Assembly: GCF_029892285.1 (NCBI RefSeq)
Contig: NZ_JARXVM010000012.1
Location: 1-64,000 of the forward strand
Direction of reading: 5' to 3'
From: Rhizobium sp. SG_E_25_P2
GTDB taxonomy: Bacteria; Pseudomonadota; Alphaproteobacteria; Rhizobiales; Rhizobiaceae
DNA length: 64,000 bases
The position numbers and the translations under genes were made by a program. A model generated the notes under the pieces. It searched no databases. It saw only the letters and a program-made list of their open reading frames with translations, and was not told the origin of the DNA. Below, in pieces: positions 37,047-44,968 of this stretch. Numbering within the stretch: position 1 is the first letter of the stretch; the number at the start of each line of letters is the position of its first letter.

Positions 37047-39029
37047 TCAACGCGCCGCGCGGCGCTTGAGATCCGGCGGGGTCGCCTCATCCACCAGCGC
37101 GGCGATGGCTTCTTCCAGCGCCATGGGCGTCTGATTCTGCGAACCGAGACGGCGCATGTTCACCGTCTGCTCCTCGGCCTCGCGCTTGCCGCAGACGAGG
37201 ATCACCGGAACCTTGGTCACCGAATGTTCGCGGACCTTGTAGTTGATCTTCTCGTTGCGCAGATCCGCCTCGACCGACAGGCCGGCGTGACGCAGACGCT
37301 CCACCACCTTCATGGCGTAATCATCGGCTTCAGAGGTGATGGTGGCGACCACCACCTGCTGCGGCGCAAACCACAACGGCATATGGCCGGCATAGTTTTC
37401 GATGAGAATGCCAAGGAAGCGCTCCATCGAGCCGCAGATGGCGCGATGGATCATTACCGGCTGGGTCTTTTCCGAATTGCTGTCGATATAGAAGGCGCCA
37501 AAACGTTCGGGCAGGTTGAAATCGACCTGGGTCGTGCCGCATTGCCATTCGCGGCCGATGGCGTCCCTCAGCGTATATTCGAATTTCGGACCATAGAAGG
37601 CGCCCTCGCCCGGCAGGATGCCGGTCTTGATGCGGCCTTCGGACTGTTGTTCGATCTGCTTGAGCACATCCATCATCACGCTTTCGGCGCGATCCCACAG
37701 CGCATCCTCGCCGACGCGTTTGTCCGGACGGGTCGACAGCTTGACCACGATCTCGTCGAAGCCGAAATCCTGATAGACCGACAGGATGAGGTCGTTGATG
37801 CGCAGGCATTCCGCCGCCATCTGCTCATCGGTGCAGAAGACGTGGGCGTCGTCCTGGGTGAAGCCGCGCACGCGCATCAGCCCATGCAGCGCGCCCGAGG
37901 CTTCATAGCGATGCACCAGGCCGAATTCGGCCAGACGCACCGGCATGTCGCGATAGGACTTCAGGCCATGCTTGAAGATCTGGATATGGCCGGGGCAGTT
38001 CATCGGCTTGAGCGCGAAAACCTTCTGATCGGCTTCCTCGTCATCGGGATGGGTGAAGGCATGCGCGGATTTCACCGCGAACATGTTTTCCTGATACCAG
38101 CCCCAGTGACCAGAGGTTTCCCAGAGCGACTTGTCGAGCACCTGCGGCGCGTTGACTTCTTCATAGGTCCCGGCCAGACGGCGGCGCATATAGGCGGTCA
38201 GCGTCTGGAACATGCGCCAGCCCTTGCCATGCCAGAACACCACGCCCGGGCCTTCTTCCTGGAAATGGTAGAGATCCATTTCGCGGCCGAGCTTGCGGTG
38301 GTCGCGCTTTTCGGCCTCGGCGAGCTTGTGAAGGTAAGCGTCGAGTTCCGCTTGATCAGCCCAGGCGGTGCCATAAATGCGCGTCAGCATCGGATTGTTG
38401 CTGTCGCCGCGCCAATAGGCGCCGGCCACCTTCATCAGCTTGAAGGCCGTGCCGATCTGGCCGGTGGAGGCCATATGCGGCCCACGGCAGAGATCGAACC
38501 AGTCGCCCTGGTAATAGATTTTTAGATCCTGGCCCTCGGGAATGGCGTCGATCAACTCGCCCTTGAACTTTTCCGCCTTGTCGGCAAACACCTGCTTGGC
38601 CTTGTCGCGCGACCAGACCTCGCGGGTGAACGGCTTGTTGCGGCCGATGATTTCCTTCATCTTTTTTTCGATGACTGGCAGATCGTCGGGCGTAAACGGC
38701 GTGTCGCGATAGAAATCGTAATAGAAGCCGTTTTCGATCACCGGGCCGATGGTGACCTGCGTGCCCGGCCAGAGTTCCTGCACGGCTTCGGCCATCACAT
38801 GCGCCGCATCATGGCGGATGAGTTCGAGAGCGGCGGGATCGGTGCGGGTGACGATCTCGATCCGCCCGTCGACAACGACGTCGGAGAGATCGCGCAGCGC
38901 GCCATCGATCTTGATGGCGACGGCCTTCTTGGCCAAGGATTTCGAAATGCTCTCGGCGACGTCGCGTCCGGTTGCGGAGGCGTCATAAGCGCGAACGGAG
39001 CCATCGGGGAAAGTGAGGGAAACGGACAT
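37047..39029 (-). CDS. thrS: Threonyl-tRNA synthetase
   Basis: 660-residue class II synthetase with all domains: TGS (residues 1-62, [20 protein letters not shown]), editing domain with [17 protein letters not shown], catalytic core with motif 2 [20 protein letters not shown] and then [10 protein letters not shown], motif 3 [18 protein letters not shown], and the anticodon-binding domain ([10 protein letters not shown] to the end). ATG 39029 has AAAGGA upstream; the frame continues to 39155 without similarity. Confidence 0.97.
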   Translation of the reverse strand: MSVSLTFPDGSVRAYDASATGRDVAESISKSLAKKAVAIKIDGALRDLSDVVVDGRIEIVTRTDPAALELIRHDAAHVMAEAVQELWPGTQVTIGPVIENGFYYDFYRDTPFTPDDLPVIEKKMKEIIGRNKPFTREVWSRDKAKQVFADKAEKFKGELIDAIPEGQDLKIYYQGDWFDLCRGPHMASTGQIGTAFKLMKVAGAYWRGDSNNPMLTRIYGTAWADQAELDAYLHKLAEAEKRDHRKLGREMDLYHFQEEGPGVVFWHGKGWRMFQTLTAYMRRRLAGTYEEVNAPQVLDKSLWETSGHWGWYQENMFAVKSAHAFTHPDDEEADQKVFALKPMNCPGHIQIFKHGLKSYRDMPVRLAEFGLVHRYEASGALHGLMRVRGFTQDDAHVFCTDEQMAAECLRINDLILSVYQDFGFDEIVVKLSTRPDKRVGEDALWDRAESVMMDVLKQIEQQSEGRIKTGILPGEGAFYGPKFEYTLRDAIGREWQCGTTQVDFNLPERFGAFYIDSNSEKTQPVMIHRAICGSMERFLGILIENYAGHMPLWFAPQQVVVATITSEADDYAMKVVERLRHAGLSVEADLRNEKINYKVREHSVTKVPVILVCGKREAEEQTVNMRRLGSQNQTPMALEEAIAALVDEATPPDLKRRAAR

Positions 39030-39680
39030 ATGCTTTTCCTTTATCCAGTCCCGCCAACGAATGCGGGTGGTGCTTGTAGAAACCGGACGAACCGGTGTTT
39101 GACGCGCGCGGTATAGAGCGATTTGGGCCGTTTTGGAAGGGTGGGCGGCGCCCATCGCCGCGAGCGATCCGGATCGGGCGCGCCAAAACCCTCCGCCGCG
39201 TCATCACGCCCGGAGTTTTCCTCATTGTCTCGCTTCGCCCAAAAGGGCTCGGCCGGGGCGCGAAGAACGCCTCGTTTGTTTAGTTTTAATATGACGCTCA
39301 TCGCGCCCCGCATTCGGCGGTTTGTGCCTCGAACTTGACGCTCGTCGCCGCAGGTCGAGCCTGCGGGTAATCCGCCTCTAAAGCGGGCCTTACTGTAACG
39401 TCCCTTTCGAGACGCCACCCTGGGGGGACGCTTTCACGCCAAGTCCCCAGTGTTCGGGGGTCGTCGTTTCTCGAAGCCCCGGAGAAAGAGAGTTCACGTC
39501 GTCCCCCTTCCCCCAGCGCCGGCCCCATCTCGCCGCGACGCCTCGCGGTGTAGCCGATGATGGGACGAGGGATAGGATAAGGGGCGTGGGATGGTGGGGG
39601 ATGAATTTATTTCCAAGAGTCTGATTTCTTGAAGAAGCCCCTAAAGTCCATGGACTGCGGCGTCGAACTCTTCCAACGTC

Positions 39681-39764
39681 GTCATCCTCGGGCTTGTCCC
39701 GAGAATCTAAGCCATCAAGCAAAATCAAGGCGTTGTAGATGCTCGGGACAAGCCCGAGCATGAC
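39681..39764. repeat. Inverted repeat, 29-base arms (REP-like)
   Basis: Left arm 39681-39709 (GTCATCCTCGGGCTTGTCCC then GAGAATCTA) and right arm 39736-39764 are inverted copies with two mismatches, separated by 26 bases. Each arm contains the smaller palindrome CTCGGGCTTGTCCCGAG. This is a familiar intergenic repeat type in alphaproteobacteria. Confidence 0.8.
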
Positions 39765-39806
39765 GATCGCGAGGGTTTTGTTCCGTTTGCGGTTGACGGC
39801 GTGCGC

Positions 39807-39936
39807 GGCCCCTCATCCGGCTGCCGCCACCTTCTCCCCGTAAAACGGGGAGAAGGGCGATGGAGCCGCGGCATTGCCACATCCTCCTTCTCCCCGCAGG
39901 CGCGGGGAGAAGGTGGCGGCAGCCGGATGAGGGGCC
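39807..39936. repeat. Nested palindrome: 34-base perfect inverted repeat with two inner hairpins
   Basis: Left arm 39807-39840 (starts GGCCCCTCATCCGGCTGCCG) is perfectly inverted at 39903-39936. At the inner end of each arm is a further hairpin: CCTTCTCCCCG/CGGGGAGAAGG at 39830-39856 and again at 39886-39912. So two REP-type hairpin units stand head to head around a 30-base centre, an arrangement like a BIME or a non-autonomous element. Confidence 0.85.
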
Positions 39937-40093
39937 GGGCAGCACGCAAAATATAGTCTCATTTTCCGGCATGCTCCCTGAGATCAAAGCCAGCCCCTTC
40001 TCCGCAACCGCGCCGAAAGACCTGCGGCGGCGATTGCAGGAACAGGAGCCGACGCTGTAGAGTTGAGCCGTGATCTTCATCAGGAGATCCCCC

Positions 40094-40255
40094 ATGCGCG
40101 CCGCCTTACTCATGCTGGCCATAATCACTCTCTCGCCCGTAAGCGCCTTCGGCGAAACGCGCACTGTTCGAAACCAGCCGAGCCGAAGCGACATCAATGG
40201 GGATCTCGATGGCGATCTTTCCGGGACCAACAGTCAGAGCAAACAGTATTACTAA
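40094..40255 (+). CDS. Small secreted peptide, 53 residues
   Basis: MRAALLMLAIITLSPVSAFG is a good signal peptide, leaving about 33 mature residues rich in Asp, Ser, Asn and Gln and ending SQSKQYY. ATG 40094 has AGGAG (40082-40086) at an ideal 7-base spacing. No family recognised. It is isolated between the repeat region and the Abi-like module. A chance frame is possible, but signal peptide and ribosome site together argue for a real gene. Confidence 0.5.
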   Translation: MRAALLMLAIITLSPVSAFGETRTVRNQPSRSDINGDLDGDLSGTNSQSKQYY

Positions 40256-40463
40256 AAGCAAAATCAGGCGCAGCGGCCAGAGTGCTACAAGAACCGGCAG
40301 GGGAATGCGATTTGTAAGTGAGGGGATTGGACCATATGCCCAGAAACGTGCTTAATCTCGATTCATGAGAGACGGATCCTCCCACAATATTTCAGTGCAC
40401 AACAAAAGTTGAGCAGCCGCCAAATTCTTGATTGGACAAACTCAGTTGATGCAGGGGTGTGGG

Positions 40464-40874
40464 CTATCTGAGCTGTGCGAGCCTCAAACGGAAACGAAGG
40501 GACTGCATTACCGATTTGGGTGTGGAAAACTCCCCACCGGCGGCGCTTTCAAGCAAAAGTGCGTTCTCACTCAGATTTACACCTTTTGCTCGCAGTTTCG
40601 TTTTTACCGACGACGGGATTGCTCCGCCGCCCCCATGGCTGGGTGTTCCGTCCAGATTTAATACGTGGACTTCTTTTCCCCGCTGGTAGAAGTGCACATG
40701 TTGTTTCTGGCCTTGCACATGCGGCTTATCAACCCTGGCAAGCCATCCTTTGCCGAGCTGATATTCTTTACCCTCCTCAATAGCGACACGGGCACAACGC
40801 AAGGCTTCCGCGTCATCTTCTTTGAAGATGATCGAAATTGGTTGTCTTGCTAAGAAATGGCGAAACCCATCCAT
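40464..40874 (-). CDS. Hypothetical protein in the Abi-alpha-like module
   Basis: 136 residues, not assigned. The centre is GWLARVDKPHVQGQKQHVHF followed by YQRGKEVHVLNLDGTPSHGG, with two closely spaced His and an N-L-D-G-T segment, then IPSSVKTKLRAKGVNL. It looks like a compact mixed alpha/beta domain. No signal peptide. Same strand as the DUF4393-like gene, 121 bases downstream of it, and more AT-rich than the core genes around. It may be the second part of the same system. Start ATG 40874 lacks a good ribosome site. Confidence 0.68.
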   Translation of the reverse strand: MDGFRHFLARQPISIIFKEDDAEALRCARVAIEEGKEYQLGKGWLARVDKPHVQGQKQHVHFYQRGKEVHVLNLDGTPSHGGGGAIPSSVKTKLRAKGVNLSENALLLESAAGGEFSTPKSVMQSLRFRLRLAQLR

Positions 40875-40995
40875 ACCCTGTTACCGCAGCGACGCTGCGA
40901 AACCGGCGATGGCGAAGGCTAGCTTGGGCCGCTCGTCACTGGGTGCAATTGCTAAAGCCCACCCAAGATTTTTTAACGCTAGCCCGCTGCGAAAG

Positions 40996-41670
40996 TCATG
41001 AAACATGCTCATCACTCCATTGCGACGTTGCGACAGCCAGCTTTCTAAGAAGCCGGGTTGCAGAGTATTCAGACCTGTCGACCGTTATCGAAAGGGGTTT
41101 CCGAGATAGATCACTTTCACCTCCCAGCAAAAAGATCAGCCCGCCGTCGTTATGCTCGAATAGTCCAAGCACATGTAATCGGTCCAGGGACGCCTGCAGA
41201 GCGGACTCTTCCATGTCGAAATTTGCGGCTGTCAGTTCTCCAGTTTTATGGGCAAATGCCACTCTTAAGACAGGCCAATCCGCTGGTTCCAGCCGTCTGA
41301 CAACGTCTATCACCACTCTTTCAGGATTTGGCAGCTTCGGATCGACAGCGTTGCGGATGTAATCGGCCCAAACACGTTGAAGCACATCGTCGCTCTCGTT
41401 AGAAATAGCATCAAACAGCGGGATCGAAATTCTAGGATCAAGTGCACGTACGTTGCCCACCATGCCGCTTTTTTCGATGGCCTTTCTGGTTTTTTCCATC
41501 ACTTGCGCTCTATTGCGCATCCGAAATCCAGCCATACTATCTTCGAAGGCGCCGGCAACATGCCGAATACCATTCCCGAAAACGTCATCAATCCACCCGC
41601 CTGCCTTTTCCGCCGTCTCCAGTGACTTCTGTCCGAGCTTCGCGAGTTCTTCATTCGCTTTGTCGCCCAT
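40996..41670 (-). CDS. DUF4393 / Abi-alpha-like protein
   Basis: 224 residues. The layout fits the DUF4393 (Abi_alpha, PF14337) family: an N-terminal helix set, the basic segment FRMRNRAQVMEKTRKAIEKS, then PRISIPLFDAISNESDDVLQ and RVWADYIRNAV, which is the family core (residues with E-x-x-x-x-L-x-x-x-W-A), followed by VRRLEPADWPVLRV. Members are linked by name to abortive infection, but the mechanism is unknown. ATG 41670 has GGGGAAGAG upstream. Base composition is lower in GC than the neighbouring core genes, suggesting acquired DNA. Confidence 0.72.
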   Translation of the reverse strand: MGDKANEELAKLGQKSLETAEKAGGWIDDVFGNGIRHVAGAFEDSMAGFRMRNRAQVMEKTRKAIEKSGMVGNVRALDPRISIPLFDAISNESDDVLQRVWADYIRNAVDPKLPNPERVVIDVVRRLEPADWPVLRVAFAHKTGELTAANFDMEESALQASLDRLHVLGLFEHNDGGLIFLLGGESDLSRKPLSITVDRSEYSATRLLRKLAVATSQWSDEHVS

Positions 41671-41850
41671 ATCTCTTCCCCATCTGTAATTAGGTGAATA
41701 AATCACCAGCACAACAGGGAGTCGAGTCTGCAGATTATTGAAGTGTGGTCGGCACCCTACCCAGGATGTGAAGCAATTTGCGCGCTCAGGCCCGCACAAT
41801 CGACAAAAGGGTGTGGTCCAAACAAAATTCAACAATTCGAAATCCCCCCT

Positions 41851-42036
41851 TCACACCTCCCACCCATCCACCGCCGCCGCCTCGAACTTCGCCACGCGTC
41901 TGTCGCCGGTGATATAGCCGGTGACTTCGACGGGGATGTCGTGGGCGAGGAAGTCGCGTTTGAGGATGCGGATCGTGTCCTCGTCGGGGCGAAAGAGGAT
42001 GTTTACGTCCTTCCCCCCCCATTGACGTAATCTCAA
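41851..42036 (-). pseudogene. Decayed 3' fragment of a GH114-like gene
   Basis: The minus-strand frame contains FRPDEDTIRILKRDFLAHDI then PVEVTGYITGDRRVAKFEAA, nearly identical to residues near the C-terminus of the intact GH114-like protein at 43376-44353. At DNA level 41872-42012 aligns without gaps to 43451-43591 (offset 1579) at roughly 90% identity by eye. The copy ends in a run of eight C (42013-42020), and the upstream three quarters of the gene is missing, so it is a remnant. Confidence 0.82.
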
Positions 42037-42214
42037 TCAACCGAGGGCAAAACTGGGCGGGGCGCTGTGATCCTTGCAGGATGATGTCATCTTCTGCGCT
42101 GGCGGGGCGTCCACCGCGGCCGGGCGAAAGATGAGATAGCGGCTGTGGGCGGCGGCGCGAGCGCGGCTCTCACGCCCATGGTTCAACACGGGATGACGGC
42201 GGATCGGACACATC

Positions 42215-43273
42215 TTGGCGGCTGAGAGATTTGAGAGTCTGGACGGCATGCGCGGGGCGGCGGCGATGATGGTCGTTCTCCTGCATATTCCGATGATCGC
42301 GGGACAACAGGTCAAGCCGGGCACGGCCTATCTGGCCGTCGACCTGTTTTTTCTTCTCAGCGGCGTCGTCATCGCCCACGCCTATGGGCCGCGCCTGAGC
42401 GGCGGCCTGACGCCGAAGGATTTCCTCGTCGCAAGACTGGTCAGGCTGTATCCCATCTATGCGATCGGACTGGGCCTCGGCCTGTTGGCCGTCGCCGCGC
42501 AATGGCTGGCGACCGATGCGCCCCCGTCAATCCTGCGCCTTTCGCTGGCCGTCGTGACCGGGCTTCTGTTTCTGCCGTTTCCCGCCAATGGAGCCGATGG
42601 CGATGTCTACACGCTGAATTTTCCGGCTTGGTCGCTGTTTTTCGAACTGGCCGCCAATCTGGTCTTGGCGGTGCTGTGGCCGAGATTGTCCGCCGGCTGG
42701 CTGGCCGCCATCATCGGCGTCTCCGCCGTCTGCCTGATCGCCATGGCGTCGATCATCGGAACGATGGATGGCGGAACGCTCGGAACCAATTTCTGGATGG
42801 GCGCCCCGCGCGTGGCGTTCGGATTTTTCGCGGGCGTCGCCCTCTATCGGCTGCGCGATCGCCTTCCGCGCATCGCAGCGCCAGCCTGGTTGATCCTGGC
42901 GCTGGTGATCGCAATGCTTGCCTATGCGCCCGCCGCCCCGCTGACGGCGGCGTATGAACTCTTCGTCGTCCTGATCGCCGCGCCCGTGCTGGTGATGCTG
43001 GCGATCCATGCGAGAGCGGATGGTCCCCTTCGGTCGCTCGCGGCCTGGGCGGGCGCAATGTCCTATGCCGTTTACGTCATTCACGCCCCGCTCCGGGACA
43101 TTGCGCGGCTCGGCATGGAAAAGTGGAGCATGCAGCCGTCGCTGTGGCTGGGTCTGGCCTTCGTCGCCGTCACGATGCTTCTGGCCGCTGTCGTCACCAC
43201 CGTCCTGGATCCGCCCTTGCGCGTTTGGCTTGCGAGACGCGCGAGATCCTGGAGCGAGAGAAAATCGGGGTGA
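42215..43273 (+). CDS. Acyltransferase 3 (OafA/YrhL-type) membrane protein
   Basis: 352-residue integral membrane O-acyltransferase. Family start ERFESLDGMRGAAAMMVVLL contains the motif around the catalytic His in LLHIP; R-X10-H type arrangement and VRLYPIYAIGLGLGLL follow, with about ten helices. It likely acylates a surface or extracellular glycan. The only start that keeps the conserved N-terminus is TTG 42215 (a stop lies at 42194); ATG 42248 would cut the motif. It sits between the two copies of the GH114-like sequence. Confidence 0.87.
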   Translation: MAAERFESLDGMRGAAAMMVVLLHIPMIAGQQVKPGTAYLAVDLFFLLSGVVIAHAYGPRLSGGLTPKDFLVARLVRLYPIYAIGLGLGLLAVAAQWLATDAPPSILRLSLAVVTGLLFLPFPANGADGDVYTLNFPAWSLFFELAANLVLAVLWPRLSAGWLAAIIGVSAVCLIAMASIIGTMDGGTLGTNFWMGAPRVAFGFFAGVALYRLRDRLPRIAAPAWLILALVIAMLAYAPAAPLTAAYELFVVLIAAPVLVMLAIHARADGPLRSLAAWAGAMSYAVYVIHAPLRDIARLGMEKWSMQPSLWLGLAFVAVTMLLAAVVTTVLDPPLRVWLARRARSWSERKSG

Positions 43274-43375
43274 CGTCCACCCCGCAGTGACAGGCAAGCG
43301 GTTGAAGGCGGCGATTTGGGGTCTGGTCGCTGGATCGCCGCGCAGTTCAACCAAGCGCCTAAATCCGGTCAGGCC

Positions 43376-44353
43376 TCACACCGCCCACGCGTCCCCCATC
43401 CGGTCCAGATCCCGGTCCGGCGCCGCATAGGGGATGAAGCCATCCTCTGCCGCCGCCGCCTCGAATTTGGCGATGCGCTTGTCGCCGGTGATGTAGTCGG
43501 TGACATAGACGGGGATGTCGTGGGCGAGGAAGTCGCGTTTGAGGATGCGGATCGTGTCTTCGTCGGGGCGAAAGGCGTTGTTTTCGTCCTTGTCGCCGCC
43601 GCGAAAATAGAGGTCTTCGATGCCGATGCCGCCGATGACGGAATAGTAGTCGGCGATTTCGTCGCGATAGGCTTTGCCGCCGTCTTTCAGCGCGTCGATG
43701 ATCCAGGCGCCGTTCTGGGGAATGACGAAGAAATCATCGTTCTTTTCGCGGGCGTGTTCGGTCATGCTGACGATGAAATCGACCATGCGGTCGGCGGCCT
43801 GGGTGTCGTTTTTCGGGTCGCCCTGTTGGCGGTCTGATTTTTTGACTTCCGTGCCCCAGAAATAATAGGCGTCGACAATGTCGAGATAGGCGGCGTCGAA
43901 GCCGGCTTTGACGATTTTGTCGAAATCGCCGGTGCGCTTGTCGTTGAAGAGGGTGTTCTGCCAGTCCTCGTCCCAATAACGGACCTTGCGATTTTCCGGC
44001 CAGTTGGGATTGACGGGGCCCAGCCAGTCGGGCGCCTCAGAGGTGAGTTTGCCGGTGGCCTTGCCGGTGGTCGTCCAGTCCTTGTCCCAGTAATCGCGGA
44101 AATCGCTGGCTTCGCCGATGGCGATATAGGAGGCGACGAGGCGACGCCCGTCGGGGCCGTCCTGGATTTCGGAAACATCCTTGCGGGAGAAGCGGGTGGC
44201 GTTGGTTCCGTCGCCGGTGGCGTCGATCACCAGCATGTCATGCGGCTGGCGGGACAGCGCTTCCACCGACAACATCTGTCCATTGCGGCCCTGAAGCTGA
44301 TAGCCCCAATTGTCGACCTCGACCCATCCGTTGCGTGTCATGTAGCGGGGCAT
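43376..44353 (-). CDS. GH114-like (endo-alpha-1,4-polygalactosaminidase/TM1410 family) glycosidase
   Basis: 325 residues of the MJ1477/TM1410-GH114 family, predicted TIM-barrel hydrolases of galactosamine-containing polymers. Visible: ASYIAIGEASDFRDYWDKDW, RYWDEDWQNTLF, the presumed active-site strand GFDAAYLDIVDAYYFW and FVIPQNGAW. No signal peptide in the chosen frame, unusual for a glycan hydrolase. ATG 44353 has AGGAG six bases ahead; ATG 44359 overlaps that site and is less likely. Convergent with the acyltransferase (102-base gap). Confidence 0.83.
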   Translation of the reverse strand: MPRYMTRNGWVEVDNWGYQLQGRNGQMLSVEALSRQPHDMLVIDATGDGTNATRFSRKDVSEIQDGPDGRRLVASYIAIGEASDFRDYWDKDWTTTGKATGKLTSEAPDWLGPVNPNWPENRKVRYWDEDWQNTLFNDKRTGDFDKIVKAGFDAAYLDIVDAYYFWGTEVKKSDRQQGDPKNDTQAADRMVDFIVSMTEHAREKNDDFFVIPQNGAWIIDALKDGGKAYRDEIADYYSVIGGIGIEDLYFRGGDKDENNAFRPDEDTIRILKRDFLAHDIPVYVTDYITGDKRIAKFEAAAAEDGFIPYAAPDRDLDRMGDAWAV

Positions 44354-44670
44354 CAGCATCTCCTGTTCAAATGGAAACTAGCCGATTCCCGCGCCCTTTC
44401 CACCTGCCTCCGAGCGCGACAGGCGGTCCCCGACAAAGGCGGGCTTCTTCTTGTCAACCAAATTTTTCGCAGCCTCGAAACTTTTCCAAAGGCTGAACGT
44501 TATCTGAACGAAGCATTCAGCGACGCTTCACGGCTCATCGGCTTTAATCAGCGCAGATGAGAGGGAAAATCCGGCACTCAGCCGATGTTCCCCAGGAAAC
44601 AGGCAAGCGCCGCTTTATCGGTCATAAAGGTGGCCAAGCGGACACACGGTCTGACGGAAGGACAAACGAA
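44354..44670. other. Divergent intergenic region of 317 bases
   Basis: Between the GH114-like gene (minus) and the 45-residue membrane protein (plus). It should hold both promoters. The only structure found is the CTGAACG direct repeat at 44494-44511, listed separately. Confidence 0.6.
44494..44511 (+). promoter_or_regulatory. Direct repeat CTGAACG-N4-CTGAACG
   Basis: Two identical 7-mers (44494-44500 and 44505-44511) have an 11-base period, one helical turn, as in binding sites of OmpR/PhoB-family regulators. ATTCAG follows 4 bases later and is the inverse of CTGAAC/T. Not a match to the Pho box itself. Function inferred from geometry only. Confidence 0.35.
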
Positions 44671-44808
44671 ATGATGTACATGACGCTCACAGTAATGGCA
44701 GGCCTGATCACGGTCATGTTCGTGGCGACGGCCGTGTCGTCCATCGTAACCTCCATCCGCGAGAACGACGCCGCTCGCCGCGCCGCGCTCCGCCGCGCCG
44801 CTTTCTAA
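44671..44808 (+). CDS. Small single-span membrane protein, 45 residues
   Basis: MMYMTLTVMAGLITVMFVAT and following AVSSIV form one transmembrane helix, then a cytoplasmic Arg/Ala-rich tail (RENDAARRAALRRAAF). GGAAGGA stands 8 bases before ATG 44671 and a strong terminator follows, so this looks like a complete monocistronic unit. No family recognised. Confidence 0.62.
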   Translation: MMYMTLTVMAGLITVMFVATAVSSIVTSIRENDAARRAALRRAAF

Positions 44809-44878
44809 ATAGTGAACTGACCTCCTCCCCCCCAAGCGCGGGTGCGTTCCCCTCCCCGCATCACCCGCGCTTCTCTTG

Positions 44879-44915
44879 ACCGGACGGCCATCCCCTGCCC
44901 GTCCGGTCATTTTTT
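44879..44915 (+). terminator. Strong Rho-independent terminator
   Basis: GACCGGACGG (44879-44888) pairs perfectly with CCGTCCGGTC (44899-44908), followed by ATTTTTTT. It closes the small membrane protein gene, 70 bases past its stop. Confidence 0.9.
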
Positions 44916-44968
44916 TGTCCGCTCGACGGCTTGCGGTGTAGGATCACCGCCACCGAATCGAGCACCGC

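Larger units (their letters stand above)
39030..40093. other. Gene-poor kilobase upstream of thrS with REP-like repeats
   Basis: No frame here has a credible product. The part nearest 39030 must contain the thrS promoter and leader; no regulatory RNA fold was recognised. Two separate inverted-repeat elements lie at 39681-39764 and 39807-39936 (listed separately). Such repeats are common between genes in Hyphomicrobiales. Confidence 0.7.

Noticed and set aside
39030-39200. T-box or other amino-acid-sensing leader before thrS
   Set aside because: T-box leaders are essentially not used by this group for thrS, and no T-box consensus or terminator/antiterminator pair is visible.
39681-39936. CRISPR-like array
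   Set aside because: The repeats are inverted pairs of two different sequences, not regularly spaced direct repeats with spacers.
39298-40060. Several short frames in the repeat region before the small secreted peptide
   Set aside because: They run through palindromic REP-like DNA and code for low-complexity Arg/Pro-rich strings.
40475-40853. Plus-strand frames of 60-102 codons opposite the 136-residue gene
   Set aside because: The minus-strand product has a protein-like pattern; the plus-strand frames are Cys/Arg-rich without a start signal.
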